From the NCBI GenBank assembly GCA_032209605.1, contig JASFXZ010000015.1, positions 2,232,001-2,296,000 of the forward strand: DNA of 64,000 nucleotides, read 5' to 3'. Numbering within the stretch: position 1 is the first letter of the stretch; each line of letters begins with the position of its first letter. A model generated the notes under the pieces. It was given only the letters and a program-made list of their open reading frames with translations. It was not told the origin of the DNA and did not search any database. The position numbers and the translations under genes were made by a program. Of this stretch, positions 36,201 to 41,799 are shown piece by piece. The stretch comes from Mactromeris polynyma. Taxonomy: Eukaryota > Mollusca > Bivalvia > Venerida > Mactridae.

Positions 36201-36268
36201 CTGTCAGTGTACGTACCTGCATTTAAAATAATTCCAATACTGAAAATCAGTTTGTTCAATGTTGCCAT
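3099..36268 (-). CDS. VWDE-like: VWDE-like membrane-anchored VWD/EGF protein, whole gene, 20 exons
   Basis: Exons (minus strand, 5' to 3'): 36217-36268, 34088-34300, 31178-31345, 23104-23275, 22420-22534, 21888-21974, 21111-21274, 20410-20524, 19870-19956, 17818-17979, 16403-16678, 15581-15925, 14130-14308, 8280-8562, 7629-7778, 6936-7110, 6337-6527, 5637-5903, 3845-3950, 3099-3256. They total 3,465 bases (1,154 codons plus stop) with consistent phases and GT/AG sites throughout. Architecture: signal peptide 1-17; D8C-like domain about 20-144; a VWDE-type module twice (145-269, 270-391); two further VWDE-type segments (to 537); VWD domain about 552-700; Cys-rich linker; EGF 902-928; Cys-rich segments; membrane helix about 1127-1147; tail KCNKKKR. 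This order resembles von Willebrand factor D and EGF domain-containing proteins, which are extracellular. The specific role here is unknown; adhesion or matrix interaction is inference. The assembly was done by eye, so a missing small exon or alternative splice site is possible. Confidence 0.85.
3845..3950 (-). CDS. VWDE-like: VWDE-like exon 19: short Cys-rich segment
   Basis: Residues 1068-1102 read DNTCFIDGQCFIYGEK, then NETCDVCYSPESMVQWT. The pattern C-x-x-D-G-x-C, C-x-x-C and a terminal W-T is the motif that closes the extracellular part in several VWDE-type proteins. The acceptor is tttttcag. The donor is GTAGTG, weaker than its neighbours, but it yields the correct phase 1 into the membrane exon (WTKCN). 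Confidence 0.7.
4568..5402. repeat. dispersed repeat followed by three tandem copies of a 157-bp unit with a GGAC tail
   Basis: 4568-4640 belongs to a dispersed family (CAGGGAACGCCACAT motif, recurring at 31745). From 4895 a unit beginning GGGCCATAACTTTGCACTTA recurs at about 5055 and 5214. Each copy carries CACATGCTGGTGAACATTCC, and the last ends in a GGAC/GGAAGGAC run at 5367-5402. The repeated cassette with a simple-sequence tail is typical of molluscan dispersed repeats; the class is unknown to me. Short open frames here are repeat sequence. Confidence 0.6.
5637..5903 (-). CDS. VWDE-like: VWDE-like exon 18
   Basis: Residues 979-1067 include ESLFDGFCCPNA, the basic RMKRSASVGEF, and VRYEISISNVEDHFGQSRSV followed by YDSKCQQY. 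The pattern resembles the extracellular segment of VWDE relatives in which an S-x-N-D/E turn precedes a D-S-x-C motif. The exon is 267 bases, phase 0 at both ends, with a tttcag acceptor and GTATGT donor. RMKRS could be a furin-type site, which is speculative. Confidence 0.75.
6337..7110 (-). CDS. VWDE-like: VWDE-like exons 16-17: EGF domain
   Basis: Exon 16 (6936-7110) ends in phase 1 within an EGF domain that exon 17 (6337-6527) completes across the junction: CPLECNGNGDCVN joined to GMCVCYDDFDGDSC. This gives a six-cysteine EGF module at residues 902-928. The C-x-G-x-C-x(8) tail fits EGF domains without the calcium-binding signature. Exon 17 continues with GTCDLSHGLDCHECLHVFSS, a further Cys-rich stretch. 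The reconstruction across the intron independently supports the exon model. Confidence 0.82.
7190..7420. repeat. member of a dispersed repeat family (CACAGCCGCCCTAAAAG type)
   Basis: The motif CACAGCCGCCCTAAAAGTAC with a following GACATGACAAACATA recurs as CACAGCCACCCCAAAAGCAC / GACATGAAACAATATA at 19695-19740 and 21717-21760. The 7.2-kb copy lies in intron 15 of the VWDE-like gene. No coding content is supported. Confidence 0.45.
7629..8562 (-). CDS. VWDE-like: VWDE-like exons 14-15: Cys-rich linker after the VWD domain
   Basis: Exon 14 (8280-8562, residues 712-806) carries RVCVCSRALNKSTGEAECF and CQTPNIEGERKTCRIRPKRS, the short CxC and spaced cysteines that follow the VWD domain in VWDE relatives. 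Exon 15 (7629-7778, residues 807-856) encodes RSTTTTTVSDTEAYQLCLDY and DLIACAKDVA, a Cys-poor helix-like stretch. The basic string RIRPKRSVHRHK might be a proprotein cleavage site; that is inference. Splice donors are GTAAGT and GTAGGT. Confidence 0.75.
7853..8070 (+). mobile_element. tRNA-derived SINE
   Basis: A tRNA-like head (A-box-like CAGTCAAGTGGATGTG and B-box-like GCGGGTTTGATACCCTCC) is followed by a body containing GAAGCAATCAAGCTGGAAGG and GGTTCTGCCCAG. The same body, diverged, occurs at 14455-14510 without this head, which supports a SINE family. It lies between exons 14 and 15 of the VWDE-like gene, in the opposite orientation. Confidence 0.6.
8854..12362 (+). pseudogene. decayed multi-exon Mutator-like transposase-domain gene
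   Basis: Exon-like blocks in order: 8854-8952 (MARGVKFKCAKQKRR, then stop), 9002-9244 (REGCPVVDLAVLADAL, CKKCDVPLQL), 9871-9967 (VPCSNTVC, AWDSNTKLSLG), 10382-10498 (HAGIGVRQLT, then a frameshift to LLSELNIPTVSESSL), 10880-10949 (FENVAEESMEDAAREE), 11527-11612 (LTVSVDGAWQKRGSGRGYDS) and 12005-12362 (GHCSMIGKETGTVVGCVTHS, a TAG, KSCDTAI, a frameshift, then EPDMVIDIV and DDDTTTISRLR). Order and motifs match the Mutator-like transposase domain found in many animal proteins (D-G-x-W-Q-K-R-G, D-D-D-T-T-T-I-S-R-L). At least one in-frame stop and two frameshifts indicate inactivation. The gene sits antisense within intron 13 of the VWDE-like gene. Some breaks could reflect unrecognised splicing. Confidence 0.72.
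12363..13876. other. intron 13 sequence without a supported gene
   Basis: AT-rich, with a run of diverged TAATGATTAC-type repeats at 12820-12960. It probably includes the 3' flank of the decayed transposase gene. No open frame with motif or splice support was found. Confidence 0.3.
13877..14002. repeat. 33-bp inverted repeat, foldback element of 126 bp
   Basis: The arm 13877-13909 begins GTTATACAGGTTGTTGACAG. The arm 13970-14002 is its inverse with one mismatch in 33 bases. The 60-base spacer holds no coding sequence. It could be a small foldback transposon or form a stable hairpin. It lies about 130 bases from exon 13 of the VWDE-like gene on the intron side. Confidence 0.6.
14130..15925 (-). 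CDS. VWDE-like: VWDE-like exons 12-13: VWD domain
   Basis: Exon 12 (15581-15925) encodes residues 538-652 with GKRCRSTNDPRMLTFDGQYW, the hallmark start of a VWD domain (C-x-S-x-NDPxMxTFDG), then GNFVMYRN and CNIGNDGFDMFCTCAVAIRS. Exon 13 (14130-14308) gives VYFPSGTRVRVDIR and the GLCGN motif that closes VWD domains. VWD domains are disulfide-rich extracellular modules. The NDP and DG residues that typically shape the metal site are present. Exon 13 ends in phase 2 before a consensus GTAAGT donor. Confidence 0.85.
14408..14640 (+). mobile_element. SINE body fragment
   Basis: Contains GGAAGCTATCCAGCTGGGTT, GGTCGGTGGTTCTACCCAGG, GGGCACATGGTCTTCCTAC and AAAGTCACTACATTACTG, an arrangement seen in a common mollusc SINE body. 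A diverged copy lies at 23556-23700 (GTGAGGAAGCAACTGG to AAAGTCACTACATCAC). The tRNA-like head is missing or degraded. Confidence 0.5.
14649..15553 (-). mobile_element. DNA-transposon-derived repeat, copy 1, with helix-turn-helix fragment
   Basis: The block starts at CAGCCATTTATAGTAGGACC and ends at CTTGGCCGTACTA; it is paralogous to 18158-19405. Its minus strand has an open frame at 15359 beginning MCKHTNILAENIEKRFVLSQ, then QDRDIVSKVHDFC and VSEKTVSRIPAQ. The L-S-x-x-D-R-x-I-V-x-x-V-x-x-F ... G/R-V-S-x-K-T-V-S-R-I pattern is the N-terminal helix-turn-helix of transposase-like proteins common in invertebrate genomes. No catalytic part follows, so this is a transposase remnant. A SINE head at 14818-14893 is inserted in this copy only. 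It lies in intron 12 of the VWDE-like gene. Confidence 0.55.
14818..14893 (+). mobile_element. tRNA-derived SINE head
   Basis: The A-box-like TAACTCAGTTAGGTGAG and B-box-like GGTTCGACCC have tRNA spacing. It is absent from the paralogous block at 18158-19405, so it inserted after the two blocks separated. The anticodon stem does not pair well, so it is not called as a functional tRNA. Confidence 0.5.
16403..17979 (-). CDS. VWDE-like: VWDE-like exons 10-11: segment before the VWD domain
   Basis: Exon 10 (17818-17979) encodes residues 392-445: VLPSNVTLGSSESADVEFRP, then IPLGCRHRH, then DVYVRMFDPNDEYN. It resembles the VWDE segment in which a Cys-containing P-x-x-P-x-x-C stretch is followed by a DPND motif. 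Exon 11 (16403-16678) encodes residues 446-537, beginning CGQPSVATVDLKNQHMCGSK and ending DFWKTSRLEDVQ; the W-x-x-x-x-L-x-x-V-Q ending directly precedes the VWD domain in relatives. Both exons are phase 0 at each end. The donor of exon 10 (AAT, GTAAAT) was preferred to a later GTATAC because it keeps phase and family spacing. Confidence 0.75.
16679..17540. other. intron 10 sequence without a supported gene
   Basis: AT-rich intron sequence of the VWDE-like gene. A few TATA-like and A/T runs are visible, but no element ends, tandem units or coding signals could be supported. Confidence 0.3.
17560..17735. repeat. four imperfect tandem units with core AACGGGTAATAGCAGTACTC
   Basis: The core AAACGGGTAATA recurs at about 17577, 17622, 17666 and, diverged as AAACGGGCAATA, at 17707, a period near 44 bases. 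Units 2 and 3 share AACGGGTAATAGCAGTACTC, followed by CCGGA/CCGAA. The array ends about 80 bases from the donor of VWDE-like exon 10. Confidence 0.55.
18158..19405 (-). mobile_element. DNA-transposon-derived repeat, copy 2, with helix-turn-helix fragment
   Basis: Paralogous to 14649-15553 from CAGCCATATAGTAGGGCC to CTTGGCCGTACTA, with extra sequence at about 18541-18660 and 18910-19240. The minus-strand frame at 18740-18883 reads MCKHKTILAKTTETRFALSQ, then QDRDIVSKDLEF, then stops at TGA. It shares the helix-turn-helix start with copy 1 but is truncated earlier. Its last part (19256-19405) was carried into the 2.0-kb tandem duplication, giving a third partial copy at 21274-21425. Confidence 0.5.
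19543..19616 (-). mobile_element. tRNA-derived SINE head, cassette 2
   Basis: Minus strand: GCCCGGCTAGTTCAGTTGGC (A box), then GTTCTGATTCCCG (B box). The loop TTGTCAC recalls the tRNA-Asp anticodon loop, but the surrounding stem does not pair. It is also present in the other duplicated unit at about 21573-21647, showing that the SINE predates the duplication. Confidence 0.55.
19870..21274 (-). CDS. VWDE-like: VWDE-like exons 7-9: second copy of the duplicated module
   Basis: Exons 21111-21274, 20410-20524 and 19870-19956 encode residues 270-391, a near-copy of exons 4-6. I count about five substitutions across the 51 shared residues of the first exon (for example INW to IDW), one in the second (TSG to GSG) and two in the third (ISCG to IRCG; GYQT to GNQT, which creates an N-glycosylation sequon). 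The first exon begins in phase 0 as TTFVVIAPAP, using an acceptor (ctttccag) that the first cassette does not use, and follows the phase-0 end of exon 6. The open frame and intact splice sites suggest that the copy is used. Confidence 0.78.
21573..21647 (-). mobile_element. tRNA-derived SINE head, cassette 1
   Basis: Duplicate of 19543-19616, carried by the tandem duplication. Minus strand: GCCCGGCTAGCTCAGTTGGC, which here matches the canonical A box better than the other copy does. Confidence 0.55.
21888..23275 (-). CDS. VWDE-like: VWDE-like exons 4-6: first copy of the duplicated module
   Basis: Exons 23104-23275, 22420-22534 and 21888-21974 encode residues 145-269. Key stretches are APAPDYEIPGPIQIS, ELDFKCVFDADDQYFYEINW, ESLLLTSGHVLGIN and ISCGVRISSTVTGYQTEM. 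The run of FKC, then an acidic stretch, then an aromatic-x-x-x-W, followed downstream by G-x-N-I-S-C-x-V, fits the segment after the D8C domain in VWDE proteins. The first exon starts in phase 1, matching exon 3. This copy retains the presumed ancestral acceptor (cactgcag before TCGTAGCG), so it is probably the original cassette. Confidence 0.8.
23556..23700 (+). mobile_element. degraded SINE body
   Basis: GTGAGGAAGCAACTGG, CTGACCAAGAGCTCAGACAT and AAAGTCACTACATCACTC align loosely with 14408-14640. It lies in intron 3 of the VWDE-like gene next to a diverged simple repeat at 23865-24010. Confidence 0.4.
25022..26858 (+). pseudogene. Harbinger (HARBI1-like) transposase, four exons, one frameshift
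   Basis: Exons 25022-25513, 25828-26056, 26412-26519 and 26693-26858. Exon 1 gives RRNFRERLDIDDLSNLDIIE, the HTH-like YGDLHGVSQPSVSRVIAEV, and VLGVVDGTHIQIQAP with the first catalytic Asp. Exon 2 supplies FDANYTILDLVARWPGSTHD and, after a frameshift, LLGDSGYPCKRWLLTPYL with the second Asp. Exon 3 has VERGIGQLKRRWGVL with the catalytic Glu, and exon 4 VIIACGVLHNICK. All DDE landmarks survive. The break is in an AG run at about 25904-25914: removing two bases restores the frame, and exon 2 is 229 bases where 227 would keep phase. The copy is therefore probably inactive. It lies antisense in intron 3 of the VWDE-like gene and converges on the Myb-like gene at 26904-29271. Confidence 0.85.
26904..29271 (-). 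CDS. Harbinger-associated Myb/SANT-like DNA-binding protein, six exons
   Basis: Exons 29136-29271, 28458-28628, 27988-28117, 27677-27706, 27342-27422 and 26904-27003 total 648 bases (215 residues) in consistent phase. The N-terminus MEPKQKTRSPNFSTQECLLI through VDKHRFNER, joined to ITNATKKLVWVDVEEQYY and PRKGIDLQKKWENLVSKHR, matches the Myb-like trihelix domain (Myb_DNA-bind_5 type, as in NAIF1). The C-terminus is a basic coiled-coil-like stretch, EELLQLKKKKIELQIKVLQ, after a CCHC-like NCCHCDEE. Harbinger elements encode such a partner to import the transposase and recognise its DNA. No stop or frameshift was found, unlike its partner. An in-frame ATG at 29295 could add eight residues. A tRNA- or host-derived function is not suggested. 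Confidence 0.78.
29554..29790. promoter_or_regulatory. Harbinger right terminus with palindromic subterminal repeats
   Basis: 29554-29579 is an inverted repeat (TGGTGTTACT / AGTAACACCA). 29672-29690 is the perfect palindrome CCTAAGGAAATTCCTTAGG, and further CCTTAA/CTAAGGA motifs recur up to 29775. The block ends, read on the minus strand, as GGGCCCGTATTCATAAAGC, a Harbinger-like terminus. It lies upstream of the Myb-like gene and probably serves as the protein-binding end of the element and as its promoter region. The matching left terminus was not found upstream of 25022. Confidence 0.5.
30806..30940 (+). CDS. small open frame with a Cys pair, uncertain
   Basis: ATG at 30806 opens a 44-codon frame MAAPMDTTATPTRQHSSVER, then CCLCSFSFLEIFI, ending at TAA. 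The surrounding 30.65-31.1 kb is less AT-rich than the introns around it. Several mollusc mobile-element proteins begin with a similar Thr/Pro leader and a CxxC, so this may be a first-exon remnant. No continuation was found. Confidence 0.2.
   Translation: MAAPMDTTATPTRQHSSVERCCLCSFSFLEIFITGSGRKDVKTV
31178..34300 (-). CDS. VWDE-like: VWDE-like exons 2-3: D8C-like Cys-rich N-terminal domain
   Basis: Exon 2 (34088-34300) encodes residues 18-88, with LLAGWYLASADNFVHVIPDG and the landmark HCGTYNPIYV. This matches the family pattern of a GWY segment followed by HCGT-x-APxWL. Exon 3 (31178-31345) supplies VACLVDYDDDCKLTYNIKIR, KCREQYHYYLV and AYCF, the second half of the D8C domain, with its spaced cysteines. 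D8C domains occur in uromodulin, GP2, OIT3 and VWDE. The exon 2-3 junction (CGA G / AT ACA) restores VRDTIPQ in phase 1. Some canonical D8C cysteines are missing from the N-terminal half. Confidence 0.8.
31378..32690. repeat. long dispersed repeat, two recognisable blocks
   Basis: 31738-31815 carries CAGGGAACGCCACATACATA and CTTCCGGGAAAACAACAATC, shared with 4572-4640 and, more loosely, with 62650-62700. 32440-32600 on the minus strand (GACTGTCAGCTGACAATACA, TAGACATTTGTCCTTATACC) matches the plus strand at 48435-48550 (GACAGTCAACCGATATTGTC, TAGACATTTGCCCTTACATC). It therefore contains parts of at least one multi-copy family. The class is unknown to me. It lies in intron 2 of the VWDE-like gene. 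Confidence 0.5.
32700..34087. other. intron 2 sequence without a supported gene
   Basis: AT-rich, short open frames only. No transposon ends, tandem units or splice-supported frames were recognised. Confidence 0.3.
35142..36042. mobile_element. 901-bp non-autonomous pogo/Tigger-like element, copy 1
   Basis: The left end CAGTAAAACTTCGAAACCTC and its exact inverse at the right end are bounded on each side by TA (35140-35141 and 36043-36044), the target duplication of Tc1/mariner-type elements. No transposase frame lies inside. The inverse complement aligns with 44863-45833 over most of its length. It sits in intron 1 of the VWDE-like gene. Confidence 0.8.
36217..36268 (-). CDS. VWDE-like: VWDE-like exon 1: start codon and signal peptide
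   Basis: ATG at 36268 opens MATLNKLIFSIGIILNA, a short hydrophobic leader, and ends in phase 1 at GCAG before the donor GTACGT. The split glycine codon joins exon 2 to give NAGQVLACSDDP, placing a plausible signal-peptidase site next to the start of the mature domain. The context GACCATGG is a good initiation context. No upstream in-frame ATG is needed. Confidence 0.8.
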
Positions 36269-36299
36269 GGTCACCACAGTGTTGTTTAAGTCGGTTGGC

Positions 36300-36365
36300 T
36301 TACAATCCAGTACGCGAGCAAATGTGTTACACTGGCTGCTATTCGACTATATTATTAAATAAATA
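36300..36365 (-). promoter_or_regulatory. possible core promoter of the VWDE-like gene
   Basis: Upstream of the exon 1 ATG, the minus strand reads TTTAATAATATAGTCG (TATA-like core at 36348-36353). This would place a start site near 36320 and a 5' UTR of about 50 bases. AT-richness makes chance TATA matches common, so the call is tentative. Confidence 0.3.
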
Positions 36366-37930
36366 ATAATTATACTTTTCCAATTGACATTGCATACAAA
36401 CAAAATAAACAAATACTTTAGTATAATTATGCTAAATATTTATAATACACGTAATTCATTATCGATTAATACACTAAAATGGTTTTCGAGTTGGTAATAT
36501 CTTTATTGTCAACTGCTTATTTTCAAATTACAATGAAATACAACTTAAATAGTTTTTTCTCCATGCTTTACCCATACACTTTCAAACATTTCTATCAACA
36601 TTAAACTTACGGTGACAAATTAGAAACGTGTTTCAGTTATAAGATTTCTTAAAACTATCAAAAATTCAGTTTGTCTTTAACATTTTCTGTGAAGAAAATA
36701 GAAGCAATAAAAATCATCGGCATTTGAAATGCCCAGGAGAAACACGAGTATATTTTGAATGCATCTTATGTAGTTATATAGCTACATCAAACTTGATGTC
36801 TTGCCAAAAGTGGCATTGGGTAGTAAGCTATCACTGAACCAACCAATCAGAATTGTCACAATACGGGTAGAAAGTCAGCCGATGTCATGATATTTATGCA
36901 CGACAAGGAAGATAATGTATAGATGTATTACCTCCCTAGACCAATTCAAACCACACAAAGAAATCGGCAGATTTATGAGACTTTATAAATAAGAACAACT
37001 CATCACCATTAAAGACTTACCGACGACAATTTCAACGAATACATATTGATATCTACATGTACCTAACAATCCTCACTTTTTATATTCTTTTGACTCATGA
37101 GGGGCTTCTGCATGCTTTTACTAAATTCGAACGAAACCAGATGCGTTAATGCAAACATACTCTAGCGAACTTATTTAAAATACTAAAAAGAACCCCTTGT
37201 CAGTTTTAGTTGGAATGGAAAAGAATTCCAAGCTTATACATGTAAAAATGCAATTATATTCACAAGTAGATTGAAACGTTTGCAATGAAATATAATTTAT
37301 TTAATGTGTAATATAAGTCGACTTGATAACAAATGGTTGAAATTAACTAAATAGAACCTTATTTCTATATTTAAAATGAAATTTTCATGTTGTGACATAA
37401 AACTGTAAAATTATTTAAAATATGGAAAACATATTCACTTTTTTTTCAATCAAAAAGAAGCCTTTTCCAGAGCGCTGTTTTTTCCCCCAATGCCTTCACT
37501 ATATTACCACGATATTTTGAAGCTTTAATAATACTAACCGATATTTAGACATGCAATTGTTTTCTTCATCAAAAACATTTCAAGTTTTCATTGTGAATTT
37601 TTAAAAACAAAACTACCATCTTACATTTTAAAGTTTAATTCTTGTCATTTATTAAAAAAACTTTAAAGCGGAAGGCATATTCATGTAAAAAACTAGGCAA
37701 ACAAACTTCTCAGAGAAAGACGAGCAAACTTCGGTGGACAGTTGCTTAAAACTACTGGGACAACGTAACAGAACACTGAACAGTATTCAATAAGAGATGC
37801 CGGCAGATATGCCTGCCTTATGGGTGGTCAGGTTTGCTATTGCAGGTCTGATGCGAATGTTTACTCAACAGGGGCTGGTCATAAGAGGTTCGAACTGAAA
37901 TATGAAAGTATTGTAGTGGTGTGGCGCTTG
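36366..37930. other. upstream region of the VWDE-like gene without a supported gene
   Basis: AT-rich; would include distal regulatory sequence of the minus-strand VWDE-like gene. I found no coding, tandem or inverted structure worth a separate call. Confidence 0.3.
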
Positions 37931-37936
37931 ATAAGG

Positions 37937-38140
37937 TGCTCGAAGCCACATCCCTCTACACCAGTAGGGCGCTCTACCAACTGTACTAACCGGTCTACTG
38001 TATCACCCCACACCGCTTCTCTCCTCCGAATTACGTCACTACACTGCTGCTACCTTCATATAAACGCAGGTTGATGTGCACCCAGTGTGGGGCTCGACCC
38101 CCAACTATCGCTAAGTGCTCTACCGTCTCGCCACACTCCA
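37937..38140 (-). mobile_element. two tRNA-like SINE heads in tandem
   Basis: Minus strand, 37937-37998: ACCGGTTAGTACAGTTGGTA (A box), then GGCTTCGAGCACC (B box). Minus strand, 38077-38140: GTGGCGAGACGGTAGAGCAC, then GGGTCGAGCCCCAC. The two heads are about 80 bases apart in the same orientation, like a dimeric SINE or two adjacent insertions. Pairing in the anticodon arms is poor, so functional tRNA genes are not called. Confidence 0.5.
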
Positions 38141-38215
38141 CTACACAGCTTAAGAAATATATCTAGTATATTGAGTGGTATTCTATGTTTAGAAGGATGA
38201 AAACTTGCTTAAATA

Positions 38216-38343
38216 GTTTAATATTTTCATGAGTTTTAACTTGAAGATACAAATGTATAATTTATTTAGGATTTAATAAGTTTAATATTTTCATGAGTTT
38301 TAACTTTAAGATACAAATGTATAATTTATTTAGGATTTAATAC
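38216..38343. repeat. tandem duplication of a 64-bp unit
   Basis: Two near-identical copies of AGTTTAATATTTTCATGAGT ... GGATTTAATA follow one another, with one visible substitution (TTGAAG versus TTTAAG). No function is evident. Confidence 0.75.
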
Positions 38344-38904
38344 TTTATTTTACAGTCAAATGTCATTGAGGATGTCATTCAGCTAGTGATGTTAATGATG
38401 CAGACTATTATTAAGGAAAATGTGAGGTGCTGCTTAAAGTCACAACCACTGTAATTCTAATGATTTGTAAGAGTTCATAATAGGATTAATAAAACAAACA
38501 ATTAAATTGCCAAATGATAATAATTAATCTGCATTGATATATATTCATCAATTTCATGACCTAACAGTTTAAAATTAGGCTTAGCATTAATCAAATAATA
38601 ATATTCTATTTTTAAAAGTTGTATGATACAGTTGATACTGTACTTTAAATGTAAACCATGCATTTTAATTCCATGTACAATTCCACATACTCTCTATTCT
38701 TATTCCATCTTCAAATTACCTTTCGATTGTCAGAAGTTTTACTTTGTGACTGATTATAACTTTGATTGACTACTGTATCAGCTAGTATGTATGGAACCAT
38801 CTAATACTCTATAAGATAACAATATATACTTATTAATGTATTTCATTATTTTTTTCAGAAATGCCAGACCATTTCTTGTGATATGAAGTAGATGAATTGA
38901 TAAA

Positions 38905-39028
38905 ACTTACGATTCGTAGCGACTGCATGCATACGAAAATATTGATAAAACGCTTTTGAGATCGTAAGAACGTCGTAAGAAAATCTTACGAAAATTTCGT
39001 GCGTAAGAACGTTGATAAAACGGGCCCA
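38905..39028 (-). mobile_element. Harbinger-like terminus with CGTAAGA subterminal repeats
   Basis: Read on the minus strand from 39028: GGGCCCGTTTTATCAACGTT, then repeated CTTACG/CGTAAGA motifs. The end resembles the Harbinger terminus at 29788 (GGGCCCGTATTCATAAAG), and both are followed by short palindromic subterminal repeats. The opposite end was not found. A minus-strand frame (MLMHSRASSSLILSIRQDRR) abuts it on the outside and may be unrelated host sequence. Confidence 0.45.
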
Positions 39029-40310
39029 TTATCTCCACTGTACATATTTCACGTCTATCTTGGCGTATAGAAAGTATAAGTGAGGAGCTCGCTCGGGAGT
39101 GCATCAGCATGTCCGGCAAAATAGAGACTTTTTTAACACGTTTTCTATGAAATATTGTTCATGGCATTGAAGTTAAATGACTGAGTATAATACACAGTCT
39201 TCTATATTGGACGTTGAAAATCTGGTTTCGTGGTATTGCCACGTTTCTTGTCTATATTCATGTATATATAAGTATATATAAATATCTCCGTCGTAACCAG
39301 ATATTGAAACAGTATGTTAATACACAATGCATTTCACATTATGAACATTATCATATGAAACTATTTAATCTTCGATACACACATGTGCTGATTTCATATT
39401 TGTCTTAAAACAAGTTTTTAAAATGGTACCATACATTTTTTTACAAGGAATGGAAGAATACTGACTGGGTTCCATAGCACCATGAAGAGCATTACTTTTG
39501 ACATGTAACTTGAATAGTTTAGCATTTATCACACGATTTACTTTATTTCTCAACTAGGCATGTAACTACAAATAAACTTCGTAACAATGGCAACAAATTC
39601 CCGGAAAAGGTGCTTTAAAATATGCTTACATCAAGCCAATCACTTACTTTTCTTATTTATATTGATTAAAACTTCAAAAGTTGGTAACTTATTAACGATA
39701 CCTTGCTTCGTTATCACGGTATAGAAAAGTATTGTGTAATCTGTCTAGTACAAAATACATTATACTATAACAACAGTTGAAGTGGCTGCATACTTCTGTC
39801 ATGCCATGAACCCAATGTTGCAATTTTCAGTCAAATATTCTAATTCAATTGCCATTGTAACATATTTGATCAAAATTTAGTCAAAAATGCAGTTTTCTTA
39901 AATTTAAAGCAAAACAGTCTAATAAACATTTTCATTATAATAAGAAACAAGTCTTATTTACAATATGGCCTTAAAAACTGAATTAAAACACATCTGCAAC
40001 TAAACATAACACTTAACATAAAAAACATACCGCATCGTACAAATTATTTCAAATATCGGTACAAACTAACATTATGAACATAAAAAAACAATTAACTCAG
40101 ACAGTCAAACCCGAATTAACATGAATTCATGACATTTCGCAATGGGGCCATCTTTAGATTATTTGCTGCGTGTACTTTCTAAAGTGCATAATCTGCTCTT
40201 AAATGTGCACATACGCGACATTGTTATTTGAGAGATTTTATTCCAGTGCATGCACATGTCAAGGTGATTGCTGACATAGTCGTGCAATCGAGTTAATATA
40301 AACGTGACTT
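39029..40310. other. stretch without a supported gene
   Basis: AT-rich; short open frames only. Nothing with splice, domain or repeat support was recognised. Confidence 0.3.
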
Positions 40311-40355
40311 GTTGGTATATATATATAACTTCAATACCCTTATTGTATTTTAAGT

Positions 40356-40607
40356 TTGATATTGATGAAAGTCTTCCTTGTCCTAGTTTTGTTAGGCGAA
40401 TTGCATATAGAAATTTACAACAAGAGTATTGACTGCGCTGCTTTAAAATTGAGCTGTTTACTCTTGGTTATAGAAACCGTCTTGCTTACTTCAGTTTGCC
40501 AGTTCAAGGTTTGCACTTTATGCTGGGCTGTTTGTTATTGCTCGACTTGTTTACTTCAGTTTGTCAGTTCAAGGTTTGCACTTTTATGCTGGGCTGTTTG
40601 TTATTGA
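40356..40607 (+). CDS. weak candidate for a small secreted ORF
   Basis: A TATA-rich run (GGTATATATATATAACTTC, 40312-40330) lies about 30 bases before an ATG at 40365 that opens MKVFLVLVLLGELHIEIYNK, a signal-peptide-like start. The frame then runs through two tandem 65-bp copies (about 40484-40607) and becomes Cys/Leu-rich. The repeat-driven remainder argues against a conserved protein. An exon 1 with a missed donor is possible. Confidence 0.2.
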   Translation: MILMKVFLVLVLLGELHIEIYNKSIDCAALKLSCLLLVIETVLLTSVCQFKVCTLCWAVCYCSTCLLQFVSSRFALLCWAVCY

Positions 40608-40613
40608 CGGGCT
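40484..40613. repeat. tandem duplication of a 65-bp unit
   Basis: TTACTTCAGTTTGCCAGTTC at 40486 recurs as TTACTTCAGTTTGTCAGTTC at 40551, each followed by AAGGTTTGCACTTT and TGCTGGGCTGTTTGTTATTG. Two copies, about 95% alike by eye. Confidence 0.75.
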
Positions 40614-41799
40614 GTTAGTTGTAACGTAGCAGATAAGTTCAAGATGGATTTGGGAGAATAGCCGTCACACGCACTGAAAGTGCTGACAGCAAGGGGCTCG
40701 CTAAGGGGATCACTGCAGATCACAGATGTCACTTGGACATAGATTTACCGATCGCAATAGCATATTAAGAACAGTTTATTAGGTCAGTATATTGAATAAT
40801 GTAGGAGTTGGACACACATAATTGGTATAGACGGTCAGAATGATGGATGGGAAAGAAGTAAACAGTACCATCATGATGATTTCAATGCAATCCACTGAGA
40901 TCTCTAACATAGTTTGCAAGATGAACTGCAATGTTATTACATATGTTTTAAAATGAGACTTTAGTTTAAAGGAACAGACTCTAAACATTTAATCGACCGA
41001 CCTACGGACATGATGATTCTATTATTCCCCTTGACAAAAATTGTTTGAGGGAGTATAAATACAAGGCATGAACTACTACTAAGATCGTTATTTTGTAACA
41101 CCTATTTAATAAATTGTTTAACTATTTAGTGCAATTCATGTTAAATAAGTACAAACTAACCATTCCCACTTCAAGGGAGCAACATCGATCCTTTAATAGT
41201 TTTTTGGAGAATTAGTTTTCAATATATAACTGAATAATTTCATATTAGTGTGTGCCAAGAACAACACACTTATCAGTATGTGGAAATGCAAAGTAGTAGT
41301 AATCTTTATTTATATCTCATCATTATACATGCATTAATCGCAGAATACAGTAGCAATTTAAAAATACAATGCCACTCCTTAGTGGAGTTATAAGAGATGA
41401 CATAAGAATCATATCACAAAAATGCTTATCATTATTACAGTATATATAATATAAAATTAAAATAGCCCAGCTAATCTGGTAATATAACTATTGTTCTAAA
41501 GCACAATAAAAAGAACACTGAAAGAAACACTTTAGCAGGGTTAATCCAGGTGATGTCAAACGTATTGATCGATACACATGTATAGTCAAATAAAAAAAAC
41601 AATCAGTATCTATGATGTATAAAAGTTATTTACAAAGTAAAAATTGTCGTCTTTGAAGAATTACAAAACAGGTTTTGGCACAACAACGTATCATGTCTGG
41701 GTTTGAAAACAGAAAACAATATTTATCAGAATCTGACAAATGATAAAACAATTATTACATGTATTTGCTTTTGTCTTACATCGTTATATACCTGACAAT

